From assembly GCF_963675165.1 (NCBI RefSeq), contig NC_087387.1, positions 4,366,990 to 4,430,989 of the forward strand: DNA of 64,000 bases, written 5' to 3'. This stretch comes from Halichondria panicea. Lineage: Eukaryota > Porifera > Demospongiae > Suberitida > Halichondriidae. The translations under genes and the position numbers were made by a program. Position 1 is the stretch's first letter. The number at the start of each line of letters is the position of its first letter. Positions 11,127 to 23,600 of this stretch are shown piece after piece. The notes under the pieces were generated by a model. The model was not told where the DNA came from, did not search any database, and saw only the letters and a program-made list of their open reading frames with translations.

Positions 11127-14100
11127 TCATGAATCTAGTAGTGGTTCTCTCAAATGTCTACAAGAATCCTCAAAACCATCTCGTTTCTTAACCTGCTCCG
11201 TATCGCTGGTCTTTCTCCCAGTGTTCAAACCCGTACTTCTCTCTGTGTTTCCTCCGTTTGTCTTCGTCTCTGCCCCCTCTCTATCGTCTAGTACGATGTC
11301 TGACGGCTTGTGTTTGGGACCCTGTAAGTCTCGAGCACGCTCTGTGAGCGTTTTTGCCCACATACGTTTCGAAAGATAATTTTTCCTGAAAATTAAAAGT
11401 TCTATGTGAGTTTTACGTATAATTATAATAGGAGTAGCGGTTATAATATTGATGTGGAATTAAATGTTTACAAAATAATTACACCATAAAGCTGTAAAAT
11501 CTGCATGTCATTGTCATTGAGTGGGTGTAAGGGGTGTGGTTATCTCTGTACCAGTCAAAGCCCCGTGTTGCTTCAGATATTCTGCCACCTCCGAGTGACC
11601 GAAGATGACGCCTCCAGAAGCAATAAATATGCTATACTGTGTCACCGCTTTCAAAGACATGCACTTAAAATATTTTTTAGCTGACTAATCAAATAGATTT
11701 AGATATTGCAGTTGTTAACTCACCATATGTACATAGCGATGATCCTTGTTATGTAGAGTGTTGCATAAAGATAGGGTAGCAGGAGCAAGACAATCCTAAG
11801 CCACTGTGGTACAGGGTGGTCAACAGGGTCCAGGAACACCACTGTGACAGCCACCAAATCAGTTAAGATCAGAGCCTCAATCATGTTGATAGTGTTATTC
11901 TCGTAGGGTTTTGACAGCAAGTGTACGAGAAGCACTGCCATCGCAAACAGTGACATTAGTAGCTACAAAAGAAGCATGTACACCATTATTTTATTATCAA
12001 TTTTACAGTTGCTTATACCCAGCACAGACAGTATTCTATAATTTTACTGTGCATATTAATCATGACTACAAATATGAAGTAGCAAACATGCATGTCGTCT
12101 GACTGTACTTTTAACTGATCAAGTAACAGGTTGGAGAGACTTACGAGCACTAGTGAGGGCCTAGCTTGAACAGTAAAGTACCCAATAATAACAAATGGCA
12201 GCCTCCTCGCTAAATCGTAGCCACCAAACCATCTTCTGTTATTCTTCAGTCCCTCCGTTAGCACATCAGCATACTGATAAAATCTCTGCAGAAGGAAAAG
12301 CAATTCCTGACAGTCAATGTACAACTTGATAAAAAGCAATGATTACATTATAGGTATATTATAGTACTATAAATTTTGAAAATTCTTGCTGGAAGGTACT
12401 CGCTATGCATGGTATATATACCAGCCTATAATTATAGCTAAAACTACATGCATGCAGTTGTAATTAAGTTTCAGAAACTATACAAATCAGGACCAGAGGG
12501 AAAGATATTGTAGTCAGTGGGGGTTCCAAACTAACAAACAAGCGCGCAGTGCAAACATTTGGGGTACGCCCACTTCCGGTCAACGTAAGACTATTCTCAA
12601 CCAGGGGAAGTCCCATAATAGACTTGCGTAGAGAGCTAGCTAGCTGATAGCTGTAGTGAAGCCATAATAGCTAGACTGAAGGGGGGATCCATGGCACCCT
12701 GGGATCTCCCCCTGGATCCACCACTGGAATTGCTTCATGCATGCATGAATACAGTTTGATACATCACATGCGCGGTTGTCATCACCACATACCTTTGGTC
12801 TAGTTTTGCAAATGTACCCCACAGCAAATGGAGCAGGAAACACAAACACTACCACCACAATCAGACCAAACAGTACAAAGAAGCCAAACTCAATGCCTGT
12901 GCATAGCTGAGAACCATCATACTGGAACACCTACATGCAAAGAAAGAGAGAGAGAATGAAATAATAGCTCCACGCAACACCAACACATGCAGGAATATGT
13001 ATAGGCTCAAGTGCATGTGTAGACAAAACAGATCCAATATGCGTACGCAAGTGAAAAAGGTAAATCTATATATAATAGCTATGCATCGCCTGTGTTACAG
13101 TACTTACAAATCCATATTCCTCGTAAGTACTGCAGCTGATTAGAACGAAACTTGTGTCTGCAATGTATTTGTAGACAAAAATGGATAGGAAGGTGATGCC
13201 TTTCAGTGCGGAGTGATTGCTCAATAGCTTGATACGGCGAGCACTACAAATAATGATTAAGTATAGCTGAATACATAATAATAGTTGAAAATGCTATGGC
13301 GGCAGTAGATCTATATATATCCGTTAAGAGCGCATAAAAGAGAGAGAGCGTGTAACTTCCGTCTGCTACAGTAAGGGCAGAATCCAAAACCATTACTATA
13401 AATAGAACTATGGTCACGTGGGACTACATTCCATGCACATGCAGCAGTGAGCGATTTCAAGAATTGTTCTTTTTATAGTAGTGGTTTTGGATTCTGCCTG
13501 TACTGTAGCGGATGCGTAAGTTACATGCTCTCTCTCTTTTATGCGCTCTTGATCTGTGCATGGCAACATTAAAACTAGATCTAACAGACTATAGCTCTGG
13601 GAAATATTCTATAAATACCATTTTGACAGACCATAATATTAGCTTCCCCACTGAACACAAGCTAGTATATAAATTAAACATACCCGATAATATAACCCAA
13701 GACCATCAACACTCCGATAACTGGAGTAATGTAGCCGAGCAGTGCTACATGGTGAGCTTTGAGAGAAGGTGACACACACACGGGGAAGGGAAGACTGAAA
13801 CCAAGTAAGTTCAGGAACACACCTAAAGGCTGCATGCATGCATGTATATAGTTATACTGAATTCATTTCGTCATCACGGGCTATTGACACTTACGTCTAT
13901 GGAGCTGTCTGACTGAGACTGGAGTACAACAAATGGCCGATACACCAAACCAATCACCTGCACGAGTACAAGAGCTTGTCATAATCATTATTACTGTTGC
14001 AGTGTAGCTATAATGTGCACTCACCTGTGCGTAGAACACAAAACCCTTCAATTCATTGGGCAGCTCAGTGTCAAAGATGAGCACCAGCAAAGCTATGATG

Positions 14101-17100
14101 ATCACCACAACGTAGAGTATTAGAAATACAGCCAGTCCCATTGCACACTGGTCATTTGCTGGTGTGCATGTCAATAGATCCAGAGTTACAGCATAGCCAT
14201 CAGCGCATTGGCCACACAGGATGCCTGCATGGATAGAAATGGTTGAGGATAAATATGTATACGTATTTTGCATACAATAGAGATAAGTTCAGCAGCAATG
14301 TGACCATCAGTTATAGTTCAGCACTATAATTATTGTCAACCAATGCAATACAGCTACTGTATTACTTGATTAATTAAACGCACAGGCCTTTATCTCCTAG
14401 CAACATCTGTAAAGGGGCGTTTAAATGAGATGGGCGCTTATTTATGTCTATTTCAATTAAACTCTTGTACATGCTATTCTTGGTTGCTGCCACAGCTCTA
14501 AGTAAGTTGTAGGAGTGCATGGTGTTTCTCCCTCTGTGTCGGTATCTCTCTCTTTGCTATCATTATTCTATCTATGCTGCCATGCTTGCAACTGGTTCCA
14601 CATGTTACTTCAGCTCCACCCACAGTGCCATGCCCCCCTATTATGGGCGATTATTTAAGATGGGCGTTTATTGACAAAGACAGAGCTTTTACCATGGGCG
14701 ACGAGATGGGCGTTTAATCAATAATGGTATACATTATTGTAGACAAAAAATCAAAAGAAGGTCAATAATTTGTTCCTTATTTCATTACCATGGCATGATC
14801 ATAAGAAGTAAGAATTGACTATACTTAATTACGGTGTATATAATTTATGTTTTCTCAGTTTGCGCAAACTGGTCTACTCAAACACACATATTACCTTCCC
14901 TTCCCTGTGTGCACTGAGCATTAGGGTCATCAAACTGGTAGCGACATCCTGGCAGTTGACCGTCTCTTTCACAGTTCACAAAGCTAGGCTGAACTCTTGC
15001 AGTGATCAGTTTTCCATCCTCACTTTCGTTGGCCCAAACACTTGACTGTGCATGCAAATGTTACATTGCTTTAAAATTGACCAACATTAACACAATTATA
15101 TAGGATAGAGTTCTTTGTTGCTTTACTTAAGTAACGAGTATTAATTCTTATTTATACTGTCATAGATTATAGACAAACACCTCAATGCAGTGGCGGATCC
15201 AGGGGGAGATCCCAGAGTGCCACGGATTCCCCCCTTTCAGTCTAGCTATTATGGCTTTACTACAGCTACCAGCTATAGCTATTTATCAGTTTTGTATAGC
15301 TATTGTCAATGATTGTACCTGTTGTTTTGATGTATCAACTGCCAAATGAGTGTTCAGGTTAGCCTAGGCTAGCTAGTTCACTGTTCGTGGCAGCTAGCCA
15401 GCTCTACGCAAGTCTATTATGGGAGTTCCCCTGGCTGAGTATGGGATTTCCTTAGTCACGTGTGACCGGAAGTGGGCTAACCCCAACAAATTTCGCGCTG
15501 CGCGCTCGTTATTTGGAACCCCCTTTTCATTTTTCCTGGATCCGCCACTGCTGAATGCTACATAATTCAGTACACTATAACGTTAGCTATTGTATAACTG
15601 TTGGCGTATGGATACAATGATTATTGTAGTTAGGAAATGTACATATAATCATCGCTACTTACTCTGAGGAAGATATACCTCCCTCTACTGTCACAACGCT
15701 CGACATCTTGCTCAGAAGTGTCACATCTGCACGTGCACACGTCAGTATCCAGGCTGTAACCAGGGTGACAACCACTGAAGTTGAAGCCAACTGATTCCAC
15801 GAGACCCTGCAACGATTAGTGCACATGCAGTACACATAATTATTTATGTGCGTACGTAGGATACCATAACATACACACAAACATCAGTGCCTGCTTAATT
15901 ATAGCTCAGCACTCCATGTGTACTATACTATCATGATGACGTCATTAACATCATTTGAGTATTATTGTTACTCCGAGGCACGCGTGGGCGGCCACGGGTA
16001 TAGTAGTCTGTTGGTTTGTTTGTTTGTGTGTGACATGTGAGTCTATTCACCTGGATGCCATAGCACTGCGTTTACAGCATGGATAGCCTCCAAACAACAA
16101 GTTATTACCTTTAAATGTGGCAGATTTCGATGTTAAAATGTTGTTGTCGCATAGAGTAAGTCCGTCAGACATCAAAGTGCGTCAGGTAAAGGGCGTGTAA
16201 CGCACAAACAAAACAAGACTGAGTCAAACTAATTACACACACTAACAGATGGCCATGGGCCTATTATCCAGCGAAAACTTGGATAGGCCAAGTCGCTTCC
16301 AGTCCGAGCAGTGATAACTTGAAAAAACTACCGTTGAATCAGTCTTGTTTTGTTTGTGCATTACACGCCCTTTTATCTGACGCACTTTGATGTCTGACGG
16401 AGTTCGGCGACTTACTCTAAAAGCGAGCAAAAGCTAAGAAGCTTGAACTAGAGTTATAGCTAGCTACACGCGGCCTTTATTCCAGGCACGCTACGTATTT
16501 ACAGCTGAAGTGATCCCGTACCAGGAACAATGGAAAAAGGTCATTACAATAGAAAGCTTAATAATGTTACTGGTTTGTTGTATTGACTCTAGGATCCTAC
16601 TCCAGCCATACTTCTCTGAGACTCCAGGCTCTTCGCTGTTAGTCCACAGTGCATATATATCTATGTACCACTAAAACTCTGTTCTCAAATGTTTAGCATG
16701 CCTCTAGTCTGGTTTAGTTTTATTGCTCCTGAGTTGATGTGCTACTAGTAGACAGCTCAGTCATACATCACGACATGCACTGCATTATAATTATGGTTTC
16801 TTTATATTAAATATGTCACCAGCTAGCCGAGGGTTTGCACTTTAGTGCTCTAGTTTTGAATGGTATCTGGGTGTAGTGGGAAGGCAATACAATACATTGT
16901 GATCATTGGTTGATCGAATGTAGATCTATAATAAAAACATTTTGCTGGTTCTATGCCGAGAGTACTCACTGATGTTCCAGGTAGTGAGAACCTCAATGCA
17001 AAGCTGCCGTTGAAAGGATATGAGGGGTCACAGGAGTGATCACTTTCAGTCAGAGATGGCACTGAAGGAACTTGATACGGCACACTCTCATTGTTGGTAG

Positions 17101-20100
17101 AGAGACCATCCACTTTCTGAGCATTGGCAAAATTACTCAAGTTTGTATAACAGCTATATTGACTGTACATGTAAAGTATACAATAAATAGCAATTAAATA
17201 TCAGTGTAAGAGAGGTCACTAAGTAACGCACTAAAAAAAAGATTGTTACCAAAGATACTAACATCTGCTCCATGAGGTCCACCAAGAGAGTAAATAGCTT
17301 CTCTGCGGTTATCTAACTGGTCAGTTGCCCACACGTTCATCACCACAGTCTCTCCAGGTTGAACAAACATGTACTGTGATACAATGTATAATAAAGCAAT
17401 CTAGATCACAGTTTTATACATGCAGGTATATACGCCGTATAGCGGTAAAATGGTACAAACACTAATTCTGCATTTGCGTTCAGTTTGCTTACACAATGTA
17501 AGCTATTTTACAGAACTCTCCATTAGCTACAGTAAACACATATAATTATGTTTTTCTATAATGGTAGGAACACATTAAAAATTGAATGTGGCAATAATTA
17601 GGTAATCGTGTTTTACCTGTGGAATCACATGCACTCTGTGCGGAGCTGTTGCCAAGCGCTCATCTTCCTGTCCGGTAACTGTCAATCTGTTTCCACTGCA
17701 TGAGAGAAGCAATAGAGGTATACAAATTAATTATTATACTTGTATGCATGTACTTATCTATACACCCTGTGACATTAAAGGAATGCAGGCATACAATTAA
17801 AAACATGAGACTCTTTAGCAAATACACTCAATACAAACAAATTTCCCGAGTATTTAAGATGGTAAAGAGCACAATTGCTATACAGGTACAATAAACACCT
17901 GTAGTGAAATGGTGGAGTTACAGTCAAATTGTCCGGATAGTTAAAGATAATTGATTGGCCCATTGTAAGCTCTGGTCCTAACCAGGAACACAGCTGCATA
18001 TCCGAGGCGTAAATTGCAGCTCCACTGAGACGAGCCGAGTTGTTATAGAAACTCACTGTAACATTCTGAAAGTCATCAGAATTGAGAAATTAGTATTTAC
18101 AAACAAAAGTATATTGAAAGTCGAGCAATTGGTAAGCATAACTATCGTATAATTATTACAGTGTATAATTATAGCCACCTGTCTATCAGTGTGAGAAACA
18201 TTATTATATGCCTGGCATGACAACGTACAATAAAGTCATGCATAATAATTATAGACTTACCTCCCACAAGTGAGGTGGTTGGTCCCCTCCCATCGGATCT
18301 CTGTACTGAAGGAAGCACAGCCTGTTGAAGATGTCAGTAGTATACCGTATAGCAGGAAATATGACGTGAATGGCTCCACCAGTTTCCTCAGCTATGTTGT
18401 TGATGAAGGTCAGATTGACATTGGGTCGAACCTCAACCTGCATGAAGTCATTGTTCTATCAGTTATCAGTTATCACAGCGTGGAAACTTCAATTTCATAA
18501 TGCCGCTGAGACTGAAGTCATGCAGCAACTAAATAAACGTGACATTGAAGGAAGTACAACCATATGTGGGTGGTAGCATATGTAGTAGTACGTCACTTAA
18601 AATAACATTTATCAGTAACCATACGATATGTTTGCAGTAGTATAAAATAACCACTCAGGCACACACATGCATGGACTGGATGTATATACACAGACACACA
18701 TATATGCATGGACTAGATGTATACACAGACACACACACTTACCAGACACCGATCGTCCATTGCCAAACCCCCTCCAAACACGGCAGTATTACTCTCAAAC
18801 AGAATCGTACCACTGGCTCTCAGAATAGTGTTCAATAGGGTTATACCTCCTCCCTTGTTGCCAATAAAATGATTGTGCCCGTTGAAATTCGTGGGGAATC
18901 TGAACGCCACTAGAGCACTAGAATGCTCACTAGTAGATGTATTGTTCTCAAAGATACTGTGGCAATTAAAGCAAGACTATTGTACTAAACAATAAATGTA
19001 TATGCAGTAACCGTAACAATACAACAACAATGCTTAATTAAAAGTTGTTGTAAGTACAATAGTAGAACAGTACTCACCAGTTCGTAAAATCTACAGGGAA
19101 TCCTACCTCATCCACATGTACTAATGCAAAGAGACCAACAGCTGTGCCTTCATTGCTAGCTCGATTTGACGTAAACTTACAATTGTCAAACAAGGCCAAG
19201 TCTGGATATGTTATGCTATCATTGCCTGTATCATACAATGCAATACCGAACCCACCACCAGCGTTGGCATGGTTACTTTCAAACAAACAGTCTTCCACAG
19301 CAAAAGAATTATTGAATGTGTTCCGGAAAAGATTCAAGCTTACAGCTCCACCAGAAGACACTCCTGCTTGGTTGTTTCTGAAAGTGTTATTTCTTAGGAT
19401 AATGTGACTCGAAGAGAATCCTTCAGAAAGTGAGAAATACACTGCGCCTCCATCAACTTCTGCTTCATTTTCAGAGAAAGTGCAATCAACAATCGTAATC
19501 GTTGCCGCTTTGATTTGAGCCAATCGTATTAACAAACCACCACCATGACCATTGGCTTTCAACAGGACTGGTCTCGTGTTGTTGACATCATTAGGTCCGG
19601 CTGAGTTGTTTGAGAAAGTGCAGTTAAAAATCTCGATGTCAACACTCACATTTCGACTGAAGTAGGTGAAACCCCCAGCAGTGGTAATACTGTCAAAAAG
19701 CTCGGAAATTGTCGTGTTCTCTGTGTCTGTTTCTGTAGGGGCTTGGTTAAAATTGTTTAGAAATGATGTACTACGAAGACTGATTGATGGTACAAACTCA
19801 ACTCGCAATGGTGCCCCAGTATTGTTTCTGTAGAAGAGATAGACCATCATAAAAAGAATGCGCTTTAATCAGTTGCACTAAAGATAATTATAATGCATAC
19901 TCACCTGAAAATACAATCCTCAAAGAGAACATTGGTAGTGCGGTTGAGGAATACATTTGGTGTGTATGGACCACAATGCTGAAACACAATACCTCGGAAA
20001 GTCAAACCATTAGTGTGACAAGATGATAAACCAGTCTCGTAACGTTTGTTGCTCGGAAAACGACCGCATTCAATAACTGCTTGCCCACTATTTTCAGCTT

Positions 20101-20428
20101 CGATTGTCACATTTTGACGGAAATTAATTGCTATGCAATCACCTATTGTGTGTACTCCATCACCCAGCTTTATGACAACATTGTCCAAAGTTGTTGTGAG
20201 ATTCAGAATAACATTCTTACACCTACAGTCCATACTATTTCCGAGGGCATGATTGAGAGTCTTACAAGGGTGAGTTGAATCATTAGTTCCAGAAATGCAG
20301 AGACTGTCGGTACCAGAGAGTGGGTCAACAGTAATCTCTAAACAATCTGTACAAGGCCATGTTAATGTAGTGAGCACTACAAGCCACAGTAGTAAAGATC
20401 TAGACCACAACAACCAGCACAGGTTCAT
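11127..20428 (-). CDS. Beta-helix (Pmp-like repeat) multi-pass membrane receptor, full length
   Basis: Eighteen exons join in phase to 1,261 residues: 20428-19905, 19827-19078, 18956-18743, 18437-18261, 18065-17899, 17695-17617, 17373-17263, 17116-16970, 15806-15663, 15045-14895, 14224-14025, 13957-13895, 13829-13684, 13243-13108, 12930-12793, 12285-12145, 11962-11724, 11385-11127. It has a signal peptide (LLLWLVVLTTLTWPCTDCLE). Residues ~50-600 carry FxNN...GGG/GGA beta-helix repeats (CTFSNNSAGPND, CTFSENEAEVDGGAVYF, CLFESNHANAGGGFG). A Cys-rich stem (GILCGQCADGY) leads into about seven or eight hydrophobic helices (residues ~780-1170) and a charged cytoplasmic tail. The exon 7 donor (GTTAGT at 17262) is the weakest junction. 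Ligand and signalling are unknown; the layout suggests a surface receptor or adhesion protein. It shares a promoter region with the plus-strand paralogue at 20689. Confidence 0.85.
12515..12726. mobile_element. hAT-like MITE (CAGTGG...CCACTG), intronic
   Basis: Ends CAGTGG and CCACTG, with CCCCCTGGATCCACCACTG at the right. It shares long internal strings with the element at 15188-15550 in opposite orientation (for example CCCACTTCCGGTCA, CCCATAATAGACTTGCGTAGA, CCATAATAGCTAGACTGAA). No clean target duplication. Sits in an intron of the receptor gene. Confidence 0.7.
13325..13551. mobile_element. MITE with ~65-bp inverted ends, intronic
   Basis: AAGAGCGCATAAAAGAGAGA at the left is mirrored at 13550, and the arms extend through a GGCAGAATCCAAAACCA-like stretch. 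The ends resemble those of the element at 55704-55922 (CAAGGGCTTATAAAAGAAGA), so probably the same hAT-like family. Six flanking bases match imperfectly (ATCCGT and ATCTGT). Confidence 0.7.
15188..15550. mobile_element. hAT-like MITE (CAGTGGCGGATCCAG ends), intronic
   Basis: CAGTGGCGGATCCAGGGGGA at the left and TCCTGGATCCGCCACTG at the right are inverted repeats. The 7-base flanks are CTCAATG and CTGAATG (one mismatch). A shorter relative lies at 12515-12726. Confidence 0.75.
16153..16418. mobile_element. MITE with ~75-bp inverted ends, intronic
   Basis: AGAGTAAGTCCGTCAGACAT at 16153 and its inverse ending at 16418 pair, with a small insertion. The arms continue through AAAGTGCGTCA, GGGCGTGTAA and AACAAAACAAGACTGA. 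No clear target duplication. In an intron of the receptor gene. Confidence 0.75.
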
Positions 20429-20688
20429 TTTTCTTGGTGTGATTAATTGATAGCCAGAATAGTAGACACAGCAGCACAGATAGATCTAGTCTACTCTTGC
20501 CAAACTCTGTGAAGTGCTGTGGACGAGTAGATCTAGTACAAGGTTCACTGTGGTTCATTCATTACATAAGAATGCAGCCCACAGGATGCAGCCAAATAAG
20601 GCTAAATTAAAATTACTTAATTTGTGCTGAATGAAGAGACTAGATCTACATGTGAAGGATTGAGCTCTCATCATTGAATCTGCAGATT
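20429..20688. promoter_or_regulatory. Shared promoter region of two head-to-head receptor genes
   Basis: Only 260 bases separate the start codons of the minus-strand receptor (20428) and the plus-strand receptor (20689), so both transcripts must start inside it or use overlapping upstream exons. It contains repeated GATCTAG/CTAGATCT strings near 20480, 20528 and 20640, which could be shared sites. No TATA box can be assigned with confidence. Confidence 0.6.
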
Positions 20689-23600
20689 ATGAAGGTAGTT
20701 ATTGTAACAGTACTGTAAGACATTGATTGACAATTTTGTTTATTCTCTCTGCAGGATATCTTACTAGTTATCTTATGTCTGCTGCATGCAGTTCATTCAT
20801 CATACACTCTTGAAGACTGTAGTAACACTTCAGCAGCTATTTCAGTTAACTATGACAATTACCAAATAACTGTTTTCGACTCATTTCAAGAAGCATTGGA
20901 TTTTGTGAAATCTAACAACAATTCTCAGCCTACAATCTGCTTACCGCCTGGCACCCATATTGTGTCAAATCAAATACAGTTTGGACAAAAAAGCCTGAGA
21001 CTTATTGGAAGTGAAAACACTACTGTTAGGTGTGACTATGATCCCCTTCCATCGAATGAGGGAATTGATTACACATGGCACTTAAATCGATCAGAATTTT
21101 TCTGTCTAAGTGGAATTCATTTCTCGAGTTGCCCATATCCTTACAGAGTGATTGCCGTGAAAGAAGTAACTGTGAGGAACTGTACTTTCATGTAAGTTCA
21201 TTTTTAATTTTTAACCTTTTTAATGGATGCTTTCAAAATAGGAATTTCACTGAGGCAGTTTTTGACCTCTTCAATTGTGAGACAGTGCAACTCGAGCACT
21301 CCTCTTTTACCAACAATTCGGGAACTGGAATTTTATTTGAGACTTTCCGAGGTAACACAGGAGCTGTTGCATTAGGATATACCAATTACCCCACATGTTT
21401 GAAGCAGCCTCGTGTTTCCATACTCACTGTGATTTTATCGGTAATAGCGCTCATGGTACAACCGAGCTTCAGACATCGGAGCGAGCAGTTGCATCAAGCA
21501 TATTTATTGGCAGAGGTGGTGCACTGGGTATATTCATTGGTTCAGCAAGCAGCAGTCCAATTTTAAACATGACTGACTGTTTAATTTTGGGAAACTATGC
21601 TCGTCTATTTGGAGGAGGAATATACACAAACATTAACAGCATTGGGACAAATGTATCCTTCACATTCAGCAAAGTTAATATCATTAGCAATACGATTAGC
21701 AAAAGGGTACAAACTGGTGGTGGCGGAGTGCAAGTAGCGTTTTTGTCAGCATCGGACTCTCCTGTTCCCCCTCACTCTGTGGTGTTTCGTGACTGCAACT
21801 TCGAGAACAATGTTGGTGAATCAGGCGGGGGAATCTATGTATTTACGCCATTTGTAGGTGAGTAGTTCATATATAGTGTATGGAGCACAAGCATGCTGCA
21901 TGCAGTGGGTGAAGTTATAGTTGAACTGTCTGTCTTTCAGAGGCTTTATAATTATTGTTCATGACTTGTGTTATTTTTGCAGGAACGCATGGATTCTACT
22001 CACGATTGGAGGGTTGCAATTTCACTAATAACAGAGGTTATGGAACAGTGAATGAATTTGGAGCAGCAGTGGCAATATCACTAGCTACAATTTTTGTGCA
22101 GCGTGTAACAGCAGAAAGGCATGACATTGTGAACTGGTAAGTGTCCATTTCCTTGGTATTCACTGACTAGCTGATTAATACTATACGTGCAGTTCTTTCT
22201 TCGGGAATTCTGGTCGTAATGGAATTGTGAGTATCGGCTACTCTCCTATCAGATTTTCTGGCACCAATGAGTTTGTGAATAATTCAGGAGCATCAGTCAG
22301 GGTAAGGAATTTGTAGCCAGCTAGATCACAAGATTCATGCACTGAGGTCGTGATTCTAAATTTATATTGTTCTTCACAATAGTGTTTTTACTTGACCACT
22401 ATTTAGATTGTCGGAACTTTAGTTGACTTCTATGACGACATAACTTTCATGGAGAACCACAACCCTGCTGAGGGTGCTCTAAGCCTTTTGTCGTTTGGAC
22501 AAATGAGGATACACAGAGGATTGCGTATCGACTTTATTGGAAACATTGGAAGGTGCATGTATATACAATGTACACTATTTGGTTAGTTGCTTATAGTGAT
22601 AAGATTTAAACTCCATCCAAGAGTTTAAAACTAGTTACAGTTTCATTGCTTTCAAGTCCCTATTTTGCATAGCTGCTCGACACTGTATATAGGCCTTGAC
22701 TAAATTTGTTTTTTAAATAACTGTGCAGGCTCGGAGCAAGTATTACAGTAAGTACTCCAAACACATTCTCTGCCTTCTCTAATCTCCTTGGAAACCCGGC
22801 TTGCTTTGCCATATATGAAGAAACTGGATTGCCTCCCACAGATTGGAAGGATGTAAGCTACACATTGAAAGTTGTTCTCCGTACCACTGCGTAAATTGTT
22901 TTGATTATCTAATAAACAGATAGCATAAAATGGTTTATCTAGCTTGTTGTTTTAATTTGGCTTTCATAACAACATGCACGTTTCTAGCTTGTTGTTTTAA
23001 TTTGGCTTTCATAACAACATGCAGGTTTCTGTAAACTTTGACAATAACACTGCTGTATTAAGTTCAGCACTCTACATTTCAAGATTGAGTCATTGCTCAT
23101 GGTTCAGTTACAGCCCTCCATATTTTAGAGATACCTCCATACCGGACTGGCCTATCTGGAAATTCGGGTAACTCTTGTATACATGCATGCACGATAATTA
23201 TTCAGTACTACAAATGTTTTGAGTGGAAATAGAGCAATCTATAGCAATCAGGCAAGGATTATTGTCATACAAGTACAATTCGGTCTTTGCAATCGTATTT
23301 TTGCTATCAGTAATAATAGCGCGACATTTTTGTGGTTGCAAATTTTCACTATTAATTCGAGAGCCCTCAGAAGAAGTTTTCATGGTTGTAATATTCGCGC
23401 TTCAATACCAGGAAACCACACCTACCAAGAACTTTGCATGTGAAATACTGGTGCGTGGAAGTTTCTCCCAGGTTTAATTTTTGCGTTAACTGCTCTGCCA
23501 TCGAAAAACGCAAAATTTTTCACCTCACGAAAATGTTTCGCTATTATACGTTATTGAATCCATTTAATTGTGATTATAACCGCACGCTCTTCTGTGTGCA

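Noticed and set aside
20429-20688. A single long transcript covering both receptor genes
   Set aside because: Each side has its own ATG and signal peptide on opposite strands, so two divergent genes are required.
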